A stretch of 8,749 nucleotides of DNA from an uncultured Lachnospiraceae bacterium (GCA_900551235.1 URUU01000062.1:1-8749), one strand, 5' to 3'; numbered from the stretch's first letter, positions 1 through 7,341 are shown. The notes: a model not told the origin generated them from the sequence alone. Translations and numbers: made by a program.

Positions 1-49
1 TGCTCGGCATTTCAACACCTTACACCTGCCAGGAAACCACCGTAAATTT

Positions 50-1465
50 TTATTTGTTTTTACCGCATGGCAGTGTAAATGTAAACTCTGTTCCCACGCC
101 CTGCGTACTAACAACGTTAATATTCTCACCGTGAGCCTGGATAATCTCTTTTACAATTGCAAGTCCAAGTCCGGTGCCTTTTTTATCTTTTCCTCTGGAA
201 GGATCGCTCTTATAGAAACGCTCCCAGATTTTGTTCAGGCTGTCTTTTGCGATACCTTCTCCGGTATCTTTTACGGAAACAAAGATTTTTCCGTGTTTTT
301 CCAAAGAAGAAATGTAGATCAGAGAGTCCGGATGACTGAATTTTACGGCGTTGTCGATCAGGTTATAGAGAACTTGCTGGATCTTTCCGACATCAGCATT
401 GACGTATAGTGACTCTTCTTCGAACGTAAGCTGGAAGGAGATATGTTTGTCCCAGCACAGGCTTCGGAAGGTTTCCACAGTCTGGCGGATAATCGCGTTA
501 ATATCAAAATCGGCAAGTTCCAGGTACGTTCCTTTGTCATCGAAGTTGTTGAGGGTCAGCAGACCTTTTGTAAGCTTGGTCAGCCGGTTTGTTTCTGAGA
601 GAACGATATTGAGGTATCGTTCCTGCATTTCCGGAGGAATCGTGCCGTCCAACATGGCTTCCACGTAGCCTTTGATGGAAGTCAGAGGAGAACGGAAATC
701 ATGCGAAATGTTGGAAATAAATTTTCGCTGGCTTTCGCCGGAGTTGTTCAGCTCGCCTGCCATATAGTTCATAGAAGCGGCAAGATAGCCAATCTCATCG
801 TTGGATTCGACTGGAATCTTGTAGTTCAGGTTGCCGGCGGCGTATTCATCTGCTCCGCGGATGATGCGGCGGATCGGAATATACACTGCGAGCGTGAATA
901 CAAGCATCACAATCAGAGAAAGGAGCAGGATCACAGCCAGTGTGATGTAAGAAGAGTTGAGAATGGAGTTTTTCTCCGTCTCTACTTTGCTCATTTCATA
1001 ATGTACGGCAATATATCCCTTTGTGATATAGTTGGATGTGATAGGTGCGACCACACTGAGCATATCTTCATCAAAATAATTGAAAAAGCGGCCGGTCTGA
1101 TAATAATTGCCGGACAGGGATGCCGGGTCAAAAGAATCCAGTTGTGTGATCTTTGGCGGTTCATATCCCACTGACGTATCAATCAGGATTTTACCGTTGC
1201 TGTCCATCAGCCAGATTTGCATGGACTGATAAGAGGCGATGGCCAGCAGGTTGGTGTAGGTATCCTGCAAAGAAGCCCGCTCGGTGTAATTCTGGGCGAG
1301 CCTTCCGGCAGCGATCACATTTGCTTCGCGGTACATGCCTTCTGTTCTGTTTTTGATCAGATGCTTTTCCACAAGCGAAGAAGTAATGCCCGCTACGGAT
1401 ACAAAACTCAGAACGGCAAAACAGATCCATGCCAGAACGAGTTTTGGATAAAGTCTGCGTTTCAT
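50..1465 (-). CDS. Membrane sensor histidine kinase with HAMP domain
   Basis: A 471-residue inner-membrane sensor kinase that should autophosphorylate on histidine and pass the phosphate to the response regulator encoded just upstream. Visible layout: TM1 about residues 8-30, an extracytoplasmic sensor region about 31-170, TM2 about 172-196, HAMP about 195-245. The dimerisation/phosphoacceptor helix carries ISHDFRSPLTS, with His255 as the phosphate site. The ATPase domain has the N box (NLIDNAVKF, 368-376), the G1 box DTGEGI (400-405) and the G2 box GTGLGL (430-435), so all catalytic motifs are intact. The ATG overlaps the regulator's stop as ATGA at 1462-1465, which implies translational coupling. 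The sensor region gives no clue to the ligand. The 49 bases after its stop show no clear U-tract terminator or other gene. The kinase call is secure; the stimulus and specific family member are unknown. Confidence 0.96.
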   Translation of the reverse strand: MKRRLYPKLVLAWICFAVLSFVSVAGITSSLVEKHLIKNRTEGMYREANVIAAGRLAQNYTERASLQDTYTNLLAIASYQSMQIWLMDSNGKILIDTSVGYEPPKITQLDSFDPASLSGNYYQTGRFFNYFDEDMLSVVAPITSNYITKGYIAVHYEMSKVETEKNSILNSSYITLAVILLLSLIVMLVFTLAVYIPIRRIIRGADEYAAGNLNYKIPVESNDEIGYLAASMNYMAGELNNSGESQRKFISNISHDFRSPLTSIKGYVEAMLDGTIPPEMQERYLNIVLSETNRLTKLTKGLLTLNNFDDKGTYLELADFDINAIIRQTVETFRSLCWDKHISFQLTFEEESLYVNADVGKIQQVLYNLIDNAVKFSHPDSLIYISSLEKHGKIFVSVKDTGEGIAKDSLNKIWERFYKSDPSRGKDKKGTGLGLAIVKEIIQAHGENINVVSTQGVGTEFTFTLPCGKNK

Positions 1466-2166
1466 ACGTTTTTAACCTCAAATTTATAACCGATGCCCCA
1501 TACGGTGGTCAGTGCCCAGGAATCATTTCCCTTGATCTTTTCACGGAGACGTTTGATATGTACGTCAACCGTACGGGTATCGCCGATGTATTCATAGCCC
1601 CAGATATGGTCCAGCAGTTGTTCCCTTGTGAAAACCTGGTTTGGTGAAGAGGCCAGAAAGTAAAGCAGCTCCAGTTCCTTTGGAGGCATATCGACAGTAG
1701 ATCCTTTATAAATAACAGAATAGTTGGTCTGATTTACGATCAGATCTGGATATTCTACGATTTTGCCGGAATTCTGTGAACTGGAAGATTTCTCCGGATG
1801 GAAGCGGCGCAGAACCGCTTTGACTCTGGCTACAAGCTCTTTGGAATCAAACGGTTTGATCATGTAGTCATCCGCACCCAGCTCCAGACCGAGCACCTTG
1901 TCAAACACCTCTCCTTTGGCAGAAAGAATGATGATCGGCACGGAAGAACGCTGGCGCAGTTCGCGGCATACCTGGTAGCCGTCCATACCCGGAAGCATCA
2001 GATCCAGCAGTACAAGATTCGGTCCGTAAGTATCGAATTCACGCATGGCACTTTCACCATCGTGAACAATTCTTGTGTTAAAACATTCTTTGGTGAGATA
2101 CAAAGAGATCAGCTCTGCAATGTTCTCATCATCATCAACAATCATAATCTTTTGTCTGTTTACCAT
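1462..2166 (-). CDS. OmpR/PhoB-family response regulator
   Basis: A 234-residue cytoplasmic transcription factor, the partner of the histidine kinase that follows it. The N-terminal receiver domain (about 5-118) has the acidic pair Asp11-Asp12, the phosphate acceptor Asp55 in LLDLMLPG, Ser82 in the switch position and Lys104 in the IKPF motif. The C-terminal winged helix (about 135-230) ends with the typical recognition-helix segment RTVDVHIKRLREKI and the wing WGIGYKF. The start is set by a GAGGAG ribosome site at 2175-2180, 8 nt before the ATG. I found no convincing promoter in the AT-rich stretch 2184-2200. The gene may be read from mutS2 through the structured element, or from a weak promoter. 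Target genes cannot be told from the sequence. Confidence 0.97.
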   Translation of the reverse strand: MVNRQKIMIVDDDENIAELISLYLTKECFNTRIVHDGESAMREFDTYGPNLVLLDLMLPGMDGYQVCRELRQRSSVPIIILSAKGEVFDKVLGLELGADDYMIKPFDSKELVARVKAVLRRFHPEKSSSSQNSGKIVEYPDLIVNQTNYSVIYKGSTVDMPPKELELLYFLASSPNQVFTREQLLDHIWGYEYIGDTRTVDVHIKRLREKIKGNDSWALTTVWGIGYKFEVKNV

Positions 2167-2200
2167 AATATATACTCCTCATGTTTTTAAATAATATTTA

Positions 2201-2376
2201 AAATGATGCCAACGAATTGCTCCGCTACATAGTAGCTCTCGCAATTCTAAAAACATTCGGAATCCGCATATTTACTGCGTAAATAGCTGCTTCCTCATGT
2301 TTGGCGGGTTCCAAATTCAAATGTCTTATCTTGCAAGCAAGAACGACATTTTGACTTTGTTACCCTGGCATCATTT
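2201..2376. repeat. 176-bp element with inverted ends and three internal hairpins
   Basis: The ends AAATGATGCCA (2201-2211) and TGGCATCATTT (2366-2376) are perfect 11-bp inverted repeats. Nearly all bases between them fall into three nested hairpins. H1 (2214-2247) pairs GAATTGC with GCAATTC and encloses GCTAC-ATA-GTAGC. H2 (2251-2302) pairs AAACAT with ATGTTT, GGAA with TTCC and TATTTA with TAAATA. H3 (2306-2365) pairs GGGT with ACCC, CAAA with TTTG, AAATGTC with GACATTT, and CTTG with CAAG. As RNA it would form a closed four-way junction. The right end includes the stop codon and last codon of mutS2. It may be a miniature inverted-repeat element, a REP-like intergenic repeat, or a structured RNA in the 3' end of the mutS2 transcript. 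No flanking target duplication is obvious. The structure is seen directly; its nature is inferred. Confidence 0.65.
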
Positions 2377-4755
2377 GAACTCTACAATCGTAACTCCGGC
2401 ATCGCCCTCTCCGAATTCGCCAAGACGGTAACTCTTGACATGCTTCTGGCGTCGCAGATAATTATGGACACCTTTTCGCAGTGCACCGGTACCTTTTCCG
2501 TGTACGATACGCACGGACGGAAGATGGGCAATGTAGGCATCATCGAGATATTTATCCAGCTCCATAATCGCCTCGTCAACGGTCTTTCCGAGCAGGTTGA
2601 TTTCTGTACTGACGGATGTCGATTTGGAGATTTTGATCTTGCCGGAGCCGGTTTTGCTGAAATTGCCTCCGGTGAGCACAGTATCATCCAGTTTTTCCAG
2701 ATCCCGGATGTTTACCTGGGAACGCAGGATCCCCATCTGAACGAACAGGTTGCCTTTTGCATCCGGCAGCGTGCTGACCGTACCTTTGAGGTTCAGACTC
2801 AGTACCTTTATGCTGTCGCCGATATGCAGATCTTTTGCCGTAAGCTGTTTCTGTGATTTTTTCGGAGCAGCATTTTTGGCAGAAAGATTTTTGTCGACCT
2901 TTGACATTTTTTCACGCAGTTTGCCGCGTTCTTTTTCCATATCTTTGGCAGATACACCGGCAGCTTTTCCGTATTTCTGGAAGTTGCGGATCGTGGTATC
3001 GGCATAATCCTTGGCTTCCTGCAGAATATTGCGTGCCTGTTCGTTTGCCTCGCGGAGAATCTTGTCGCGGCTTAAGTCCAGTTTTTCCTGTTTGGATTCA
3101 AGACGCTGCTTTAATCCGCGGATCTCTTCTTTGTATGAATTGATCTGGTCACGTTCCTGTTCTATTGTAACACGTTTTTGCTCCAGGTCAGCAAGTAAAT
3201 CTTCAAAATCCTCATCCTGCTGTGTCAGATGTGTTTTTGCTTCCTCGATAATGTCCTGTGACAGGCCAAGTTTCTGAGAGATTGCAAAAGCATTACTCTT
3301 GCCCGGAACACCGATCAGCAGGCGGTAAGTCGGACGAAGTGTTTCCACATCAAATTCGCAGCAGCCGTTTTCCACGCCCGGGGTGGACAGGGCAAATACT
3401 TTTAATTCACTGTAGTGCGTGGTTGCCATGACGCGGGAACCGCGGCGGTGCAGGTTGGAAAGGATTGCGATCGCAAGGGCGGCACCCTCGGTCGGGTCAG
3501 TTCCGGCTCCAAGCTCATCGAACAGTACGAGTGAACGGTCATCCGCTTCTTGAAGGATCGATACGGTATTTGTCATATGGGCGGAAAAAGTACTGAGACT
3601 TTGTTCAATGCTCTGTTCATCACCGATATCTGCAAAGACTTCGTGAAATACGGAGAGCTCTGAGTGGTCAAATGCCGGAATGTGCAGACCGGCCTGTCCC
3701 ATCAGGGTGAAAAGCCCGACTGTTTTCAGGGAAACCGTTTTACCGCCGGTATTCGGACCGGTGATGATCAGCAGTTCAAAATCTTTGCCGAGCTGAATGT
3801 CGATTGGAACGACTTTCTTTTTATCAAGAAGAGGATGTCTTCCTTTTTTGATGAGGATACGGCCTTCCACGTTAAAATCCGGCTGTATGCCGTTCATCGA
3901 GCGGGAGAGCTGTGCTCTGGCAAAAATAAAATCCAGTTTTGTCATAAGATCCAGGTCATCACGCAGAGCCTCGGTTTCTTCACCGCATCTGGCACTTAAG
4001 GTGGCAAGGATCATCTCAATTTCTTTTTCTTCTTTTAATTCCAGTTCACGCAGGTCGTTATTCAGCTTGATGACAGCCATCGGTTCCACAAACAGGGTAG
4101 AACCGGTGGAGGACTGGTCATGGATCATGCCAGGAACCTGTCCGCGATGCTCTGCTTTGACCGGGATACAGTAGCGACCGTTTCGCATGGTGACAACCGC
4201 ATCCTGCAGATAGGTGCGGGCGGAACCATTTACCATCGTCTGGAGCTGAGCGTGGACTTTGTCGTTGATCTGACGCATGGAGCGTCGGATCTTGAACAGT
4301 GCCGGACTGGCATCGTCATTTAATTCTTCCTCCGAGGCGATACATCTGCGGATCTCGGAAGAAACCGGTGTCAGAGGCTGCAGTGCCTGAAACATAGCTT
4401 CCAGAGAATCCTCAAAATCAGGATCACGGTCATTTCTGGAATAAGCCTTTACCTTGCTGCAGACCTCCAAAAGACTGCAGATCGAAAGCAGTTCATTAAT
4501 ACCGATGATCGCACCGATCTCCAGACGCTTAATGGAACCACGGATGTCGCGGACACCGCGGAATGATACCGCACCCTTCTGATAAATACGGGAAAGGGCA
4601 TCGCTTGTCTCCTTCTGGAGAGCCTGGATTTCGTACAGATCCGTGGAGGGCTGCAGATCGCGGCACATCTCCTTTGCAAGAGCAGAACCGGCAAATTCTG
4701 TAAGCCTGTCAATGATTTTATTATATTCTAAAGTTTTTAAAGCCTTTGGATTCAT
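2371..4755 (-). CDS. mutS2: MutS2 ATPase with Smr nuclease-like tail
   Basis: A 794-residue cytoplasmic MutS2, close to the roughly 785 residues of the Bacillus protein. In relatives it suppresses homologous recombination or, in Bacillus subtilis, binds and splits collided ribosomes (RqcU). It lacks the mismatch-recognition domain of MutS. Seen: core and clamp region about 1-325, Walker A GPNTGGKT (333-340), signature SLSTFSAHM (386-394), Walker B LVLFDELGAG (409-418), H-loop TTH (445-447), a long charged coiled coil about 510-625, a KOW-like region about 643-690, and the Smr domain about 718-794 with HGKGTGALR (752-760). The usual LDLR-type Smr motif reads INLLG here. The start at 4755 was chosen because MNPKALKTLEYNKI is the normal MutS2 beginning and AGAGG lies 8 nt upstream. 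An in-frame ATG 48 nt earlier falls inside the leader hairpin. The C-terminal VTIVEFK is a normal family end. Confidence 0.96.
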   Translation of the reverse strand: MNPKALKTLEYNKIIDRLTEFAGSALAKEMCRDLQPSTDLYEIQALQKETSDALSRIYQKGAVSFRGVRDIRGSIKRLEIGAIIGINELLSICSLLEVCSKVKAYSRNDRDPDFEDSLEAMFQALQPLTPVSSEIRRCIASEEELNDDASPALFKIRRSMRQINDKVHAQLQTMVNGSARTYLQDAVVTMRNGRYCIPVKAEHRGQVPGMIHDQSSTGSTLFVEPMAVIKLNNDLRELELKEEKEIEMILATLSARCGEETEALRDDLDLMTKLDFIFARAQLSRSMNGIQPDFNVEGRILIKKGRHPLLDKKKVVPIDIQLGKDFELLIITGPNTGGKTVSLKTVGLFTLMGQAGLHIPAFDHSELSVFHEVFADIGDEQSIEQSLSTFSAHMTNTVSILQEADDRSLVLFDELGAGTDPTEGAALAIAILSNLHRRGSRVMATTHYSELKVFALSTPGVENGCCEFDVETLRPTYRLLIGVPGKSNAFAISQKLGLSQDIIEEAKTHLTQQDEDFEDLLADLEQKRVTIEQERDQINSYKEEIRGLKQRLESKQEKLDLSRDKILREANEQARNILQEAKDYADTTIRNFQKYGKAAGVSAKDMEKERGKLREKMSKVDKNLSAKNAAPKKSQKQLTAKDLHIGDSIKVLSLNLKGTVSTLPDAKGNLFVQMGILRSQVNIRDLEKLDDTVLTGGNFSKTGSGKIKISKSTSVSTEINLLGKTVDEAIMELDKYLDDAYIAHLPSVRIVHGKGTGALRKGVHNYLRRQKHVKSYRLGEFGEGDAGVTIVEFK

Positions 4756-4787
4756 ATAGATACCTCTTGTAGTGATGTGTAACAAAA

Positions 4788-4847
4788 GATGCCATAAAAC
4801 CACTCCTGTGCAGGCACATCGTGGTTTCAGGCTTTTGCCCTGGCATC
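4788..4847 (-). promoter_or_regulatory. Structured mutS2 leader element (three-way junction)
   Basis: The closing stem pairs GATGCCA (4788-4794) with TGGCATC (4841-4847). Inside are a hairpin AAACCAC/GTGGTTT (4797-4803 with 4821-4827), capped by TGTG-loop-CACA (4807-4818), and a small hairpin around GGCTTTTGCC (4830-4839). It would lie in the mutS2 5' untranslated region if the promoter at 4875-4903 is used. Read on the minus strand it begins ATGATGCCAGGG, the same 12 bases that begin the 176-bp element at the other end of mutS2. It matches no riboswitch class I recognise. It could be a short form of the same repeat family rather than a regulator. Confidence 0.5.
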
Positions 4848-4860
4848 ATATAATTATAAC

Positions 4861-4889
4861 TTTACTATTTTTCTATTGTACCCTATAAT
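4861..4889 (+). promoter_or_regulatory. Sigma-A-type promoter of the HtrA-like gene
   Basis: The -35 box TTTACT (4861-4866) and a perfect -10 box TATAAT (4884-4889) are separated by 17 nt. Transcription would start near 4896, giving a leader of about 55 nt before the ATG at 4951. It overlaps the divergent mutS2 promoter. Confidence 0.7.
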
Positions 4890-4903
4890 GTGGGTATGGT
4901 CAA
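4875..4903 (-). promoter_or_regulatory. Sigma-A-type promoter of mutS2
   Basis: On the minus strand TTGACC (4903-4898) and TACAAT (4880-4875) are separated by 17 nt, with 5 of 6 consensus matches in each box. Transcription would start near 4868, giving a leader of about 113 nt that contains the structured element at 4788-4847. Confidence 0.65.
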
Positions 4904-4950
4904 AAGGTATTTTGAGCGAAAAGCCTATAATAACAGAAGGGATCAGATAT

Positions 4951-6243
4951 ATGGGTGAGGACGAAAAGAGAGAGTTTCATTTTATTAATGAGCAGATTAA
5001 GAAAAAGCCGTTCTACCGGCATAAGTGGTTTATTCGGGGTGTTGCCGGTATTGTCCTGGCACTTATTTTCGGTACAGCAGCAGGTGTGATGTTTGCGATT
5101 GTGCAGCCATGGGCAAGCAATCAGTTTGGCAGACCGGATGAGCCGACACAGATCGTGATGGTTCAGGAAGAGACACCTGATCAGGAGCAGAAAACAGAAT
5201 CCGGGCAGACAGAGCAGCCGGCAGATAACCAGCCAGAGACAAACACAGGCGAAAATGAAGAGAATAAAGAGACGGATGCAGTCGGGGAATACCAAGAGCA
5301 TTATGGACAGATGAAAAATGTTGCCGATGCTGCTGAGAACTCTCTTGTAAAGATTAAAAGCTATGTGGCAAAGATGGACTGGTTCAGTGAAAGTTATGAG
5401 AATGTGACAGAGACCTCTGGCCTGGTCTTCCGTATAGACAGCAACTGGCTTTATATTCTGACTTCCAGTCATTTTATCAGGAGTGCACAGCAGATCACTG
5501 TGACTTTTCCAAGCGGAGAAGTGGCAGATGCATCTGTCAGACGGCAGGACAGTGTGACAGAACTTGCGATTCTGGAGATTCCGGTAAAAAGCATAAAACA
5601 ATCTACGATCCAGAGCATTTCCTCAATCTCGATCAAAGGAATCTCCAGCGTAGAAAAAGGCGAACCAGTGATTGCAGTCGGGAGTCCGATGGGGTATACA
5701 GATTCGATTAATTACGGTATGATTACTTCAATCACGGAGCGCGAAGATGTGGACGGAGAGTACAAAGTGATCGCAACGGACATGGCTGCCAGTGATACGA
5801 GCTATGGTTTTCTGTTAAATCTTGATGGAAATATGGTTGGCATCGTAGCACAGAAATTTAAGCAGACCGGTGCAGCAGATACGCTTGTTGCACTTGGGAT
5901 TTCTGACATCAGTTATCTGCTGGAAACATTGGCGGCGGGCAGGTCGCTTTCTTATACAGGTGTGATCGGAAAGAGCGTCAGTGTGGATGTGGCGGAGCAT
6001 TTCAGTGTTCCATACGGCATTTATGTCAAGAAAGTGGACGCGGATTCACCGGCTATGTATGCCGGGATACAGGCAGCTGATGTGATCACAGAGATCAATG
6101 GAGAAAGCGTTGGCTCGATGTCCGAGTACGAAGACATTCTGCGGAAATATCAGGAAGGTGATACCTTAAAAATCAAAGTCCGCAGAAAAAGCATCGATGG
6201 TTATGCCGATGTAGAAATGAAACTGGTTATGGGAGCCAGGTAA
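4951..6243 (+). CDS. Membrane-anchored HtrA/DegP-like protein with PDZ domain, catalytic residues altered
   Basis: A 430-residue envelope protein. It has a short cytoplasmic N-terminus, one membrane segment (about 28-51), a Glu/Gln/Pro-rich linker (about 60-118), a trypsin-like S1C fold (about 120-320) and a PDZ domain (about 335-428, with SPAMYAGIQAADVITEINGE). HtrA-type proteases degrade or chaperone misfolded exported proteins. By motif alignment His174 (TSSHFI) is kept, the catalytic Asp is Glu204 (TELAILEI where family members have TDLAVLKI), and the GNSGG serine loop reads DTSYG with Ser284. It may be weakly active or a non-proteolytic scaffold. The ATG at 4951 was chosen because AGAAGG lies 10 nt upstream and the next residues lead into the membrane segment; an in-frame TTG at 4876 lies inside the promoter. 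The protein fold is clear; activity is uncertain. Confidence 0.88.
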   Translation: MGEDEKREFHFINEQIKKKPFYRHKWFIRGVAGIVLALIFGTAAGVMFAIVQPWASNQFGRPDEPTQIVMVQEETPDQEQKTESGQTEQPADNQPETNTGENEENKETDAVGEYQEHYGQMKNVADAAENSLVKIKSYVAKMDWFSESYENVTETSGLVFRIDSNWLYILTSSHFIRSAQQITVTFPSGEVADASVRRQDSVTELAILEIPVKSIKQSTIQSISSISIKGISSVEKGEPVIAVGSPMGYTDSINYGMITSITEREDVDGEYKVIATDMAASDTSYGFLLNLDGNMVGIVAQKFKQTGAADTLVALGISDISYLLETLAAGRSLSYTGVIGKSVSVDVAEHFSVPYGIYVKKVDADSPAMYAGIQAADVITEINGESVGSMSEYEDILRKYQEGDTLKIKVRRKSIDGYADVEMKLVMGAR

Positions 6244-6246
6244 AAG

Positions 6247-6276
6247 CAGATCAAAGTGCCTGCAGCAGGTGATCTG
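6247..6276 (+). other. Hairpin just after the HtrA-like gene
   Basis: CAGATCA (6247-6253) pairs with TGATCTG (6270-6276), and CCTGC with GCAGG lies inside at 6259-6269, leaving an unpaired AAGTG on the left arm. It begins 4 nt after the stop codon. There is no following T-run, so it is not a standard intrinsic terminator. It could stabilise the 3' end or be a degenerate repeat. A 10-bp palindrome, TCTGTACAGA, follows at 6278-6287. Confidence 0.45.
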
Positions 6277-6309
6277 ATCTGTACAGAACAATCCGTAGGC
6301 ATCATAGTT

Positions 6310-6327
6310 TGGGAGTTTTGACACCCA
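6310..6327 (+). other. Small hairpin in the yhaM leader
   Basis: TGGGAGT (6310-6316) pairs with ACACCCA (6321-6327), with one A-A mismatch and a 4-nt loop. It ends about 12 nt before the AGAAAGG ribosome site of the exoribonuclease gene. It has no T-run. A role in translation is possible but not shown. A TATAAT follows at 6333-6338, but a start from it would fall inside the ribosome site. Confidence 0.35.
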
Positions 6328-6353
6328 CATCATATAATAGAAAGGTTAAGACA

Positions 6354-7298
6354 ATGAAATATATTGAAACATTACACGAAGGAGAAAGACTTTCAGGAAT
6401 TTATCTCTGCAAATACAGACAGTCCGCGATGACGAAAAACGGCAAATCATATGAGAATGTGATTCTTCAGGACAAAACAGGCGTGATCGATGCAAAGATC
6501 TGGGATCCGAATTCTCAGGGGATCGAGGATTTTGATATGCTGGACTATATTGATGTAGTTGGAGATATCACAAGTTTTCAAGGTGCACTTCAGGTTTCCA
6601 TCAAACGAGTGCGAAAAGCAAGAGAGGGCGAATATATCGAAGAAGATTATCTGCCGGTCAGCGAGAGAAATATTGATGAAATGTACGAAGAACTGATCAT
6701 CTATGTACATAAAATCGAGAATCCGTATCTGAAGCAATTAACAGACAGCTATTTTGTGAAAAATGAAGACTTTATCAAAGCATTCAAAGGACATTCTGCC
6801 GCAAAAAGCGTGCATCATGGATTTGTGGGCGGACTTCTGGAGCACACCTTAAATGTGACAAAACTCTGCTATTACTATGTAAAACAGTATCCATTTTTAA
6901 ATAAAGATCTTTTGCTGTGCGCAGCACTGTTCCACGATGTAGGCAAGATGAAAGAGATTTCCAGATTCCCGGAAAACGATTATACCGACGACGGGCAACT
7001 GCTTGGACATATCGTGATGGGCGTGGAACTGGTCGGAGCAAGCATCCGCCGCATCCCGAATTTCCCGAAAAAACTGGCAAGTGAACTGAAACACTGCATT
7101 CTGGCACACCATGGAGAACTGGAATATGGTTCTCCGAAAAAACCGGCACTGGCAGAAGCACTGGCACTGAATTTTGCGGACAATACGGATGCAAAGCTTG
7201 AGACGTTCAAAGAAGCACTTAAGAGTAACAACGATAACAACGAGTGGCTTGGGTATAACCGCCTGTTTGAGTCAAATATCCGCAAAACAAGTATCTGA
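6354..7298 (+). CDS. yhaM: 3'-5' exoribonuclease, YhaM type (OB fold plus HD domain)
   Basis: A 314-residue cytoplasmic nuclease, the same length as I recall for Bacillus subtilis YhaM, a metal-dependent 3'-5' exoribonuclease that also acts on single-stranded DNA. The N-terminal OB fold (about 8-88, with LQDKTGVIDAKIWD) should bind nucleic acid. The HD domain (about 145-290) shows HHGFVGGLLEHT (154-165), the metal-binding pair His194-Asp195 in LFHDVGK, His219, His252-His253 in LAHHG and Asp276 in FADNTDAK, so the active site looks intact. The ATG at 6354 was chosen because AGAAAGG (6339-6345) is well spaced and MKYIETL resembles the family start; an upstream in-frame TTG at 6309 has no support. 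It is followed by rlmD in the same direction, 64 nt later, and may share its transcript. Confidence 0.94.
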   Translation: MKYIETLHEGERLSGIYLCKYRQSAMTKNGKSYENVILQDKTGVIDAKIWDPNSQGIEDFDMLDYIDVVGDITSFQGALQVSIKRVRKAREGEYIEEDYLPVSERNIDEMYEELIIYVHKIENPYLKQLTDSYFVKNEDFIKAFKGHSAAKSVHHGFVGGLLEHTLNVTKLCYYYVKQYPFLNKDLLLCAALFHDVGKMKEISRFPENDYTDDGQLLGHIVMGVELVGASIRRIPNFPKKLASELKHCILAHHGELEYGSPKKPALAEALALNFADNTDAKLETFKEALKSNNDNNEWLGYNRLFESNIRKTSI

Positions 7299-7320
7299 AC
7301 AGATAATGTGAAACAGTTAA

Positions 7321-7341
7321 AGAAGCCGGAAAAAGGCTTCT
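7321..7341 (+). other. Hairpin between yhaM and rlmD
   Basis: AGAAGCC (7321-7327) and GGCTTCT (7335-7341) form a perfect 7-bp stem with a 7-nt purine-rich loop. The next bases are TGATCATGG, with no T-run, and the rlmD ribosome site starts 7 nt later at 7348. It is therefore not a standard terminator. It may be a processing or stability site, or modulate rlmD translation. Confidence 0.4.

Noticed and set aside
1..49. Possible terminator or further repeat copy at the window start
   Set aside because: There is only a loose stem (CGG/CCG with TTTC/GAAA) and a GCCAGG resemblance to the leader element; no T-run and too little sequence to judge.
701..1174. Plus-strand open frame of 157 codons opposite the histidine kinase
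   Set aside because: The kinase reading has all HK motifs; this frame has none and no ribosome site.
2184..2212. TTGGCA at the end of the 176-bp element as a -35 box for the response regulator
   Set aside because: The best -10 at 17 nt is only TAAAAA, and the resulting start would lie in the GAGGAG site, leaving no usable leader.
4756..4803. Longer mutS2 start 48 nt upstream
   Set aside because: The extra 16 residues are not MutS2-like, the codon lies in the leader hairpin, and the start at 4755 has a good AGAGG site.
4876..4950. TTG start giving a longer HtrA-like protein
   Set aside because: The codon sits between the -35 and -10 boxes of the gene's own likely promoter, upstream of the predicted transcript start.
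4900..5601. Long minus-strand open frame (233 codons) opposite the HtrA-like gene
   Set aside because: It is antisense to a well-supported gene, is Cys/His/Leu-rich with no domain, and has no credible start context.
6318..6338. TTGACA and TATAAT upstream of yhaM, looking like a perfect promoter
   Set aside because: The two boxes are only 9 nt apart, far below the 16-18 nt needed. A start from the TATAAT alone would fall inside the ribosome site.
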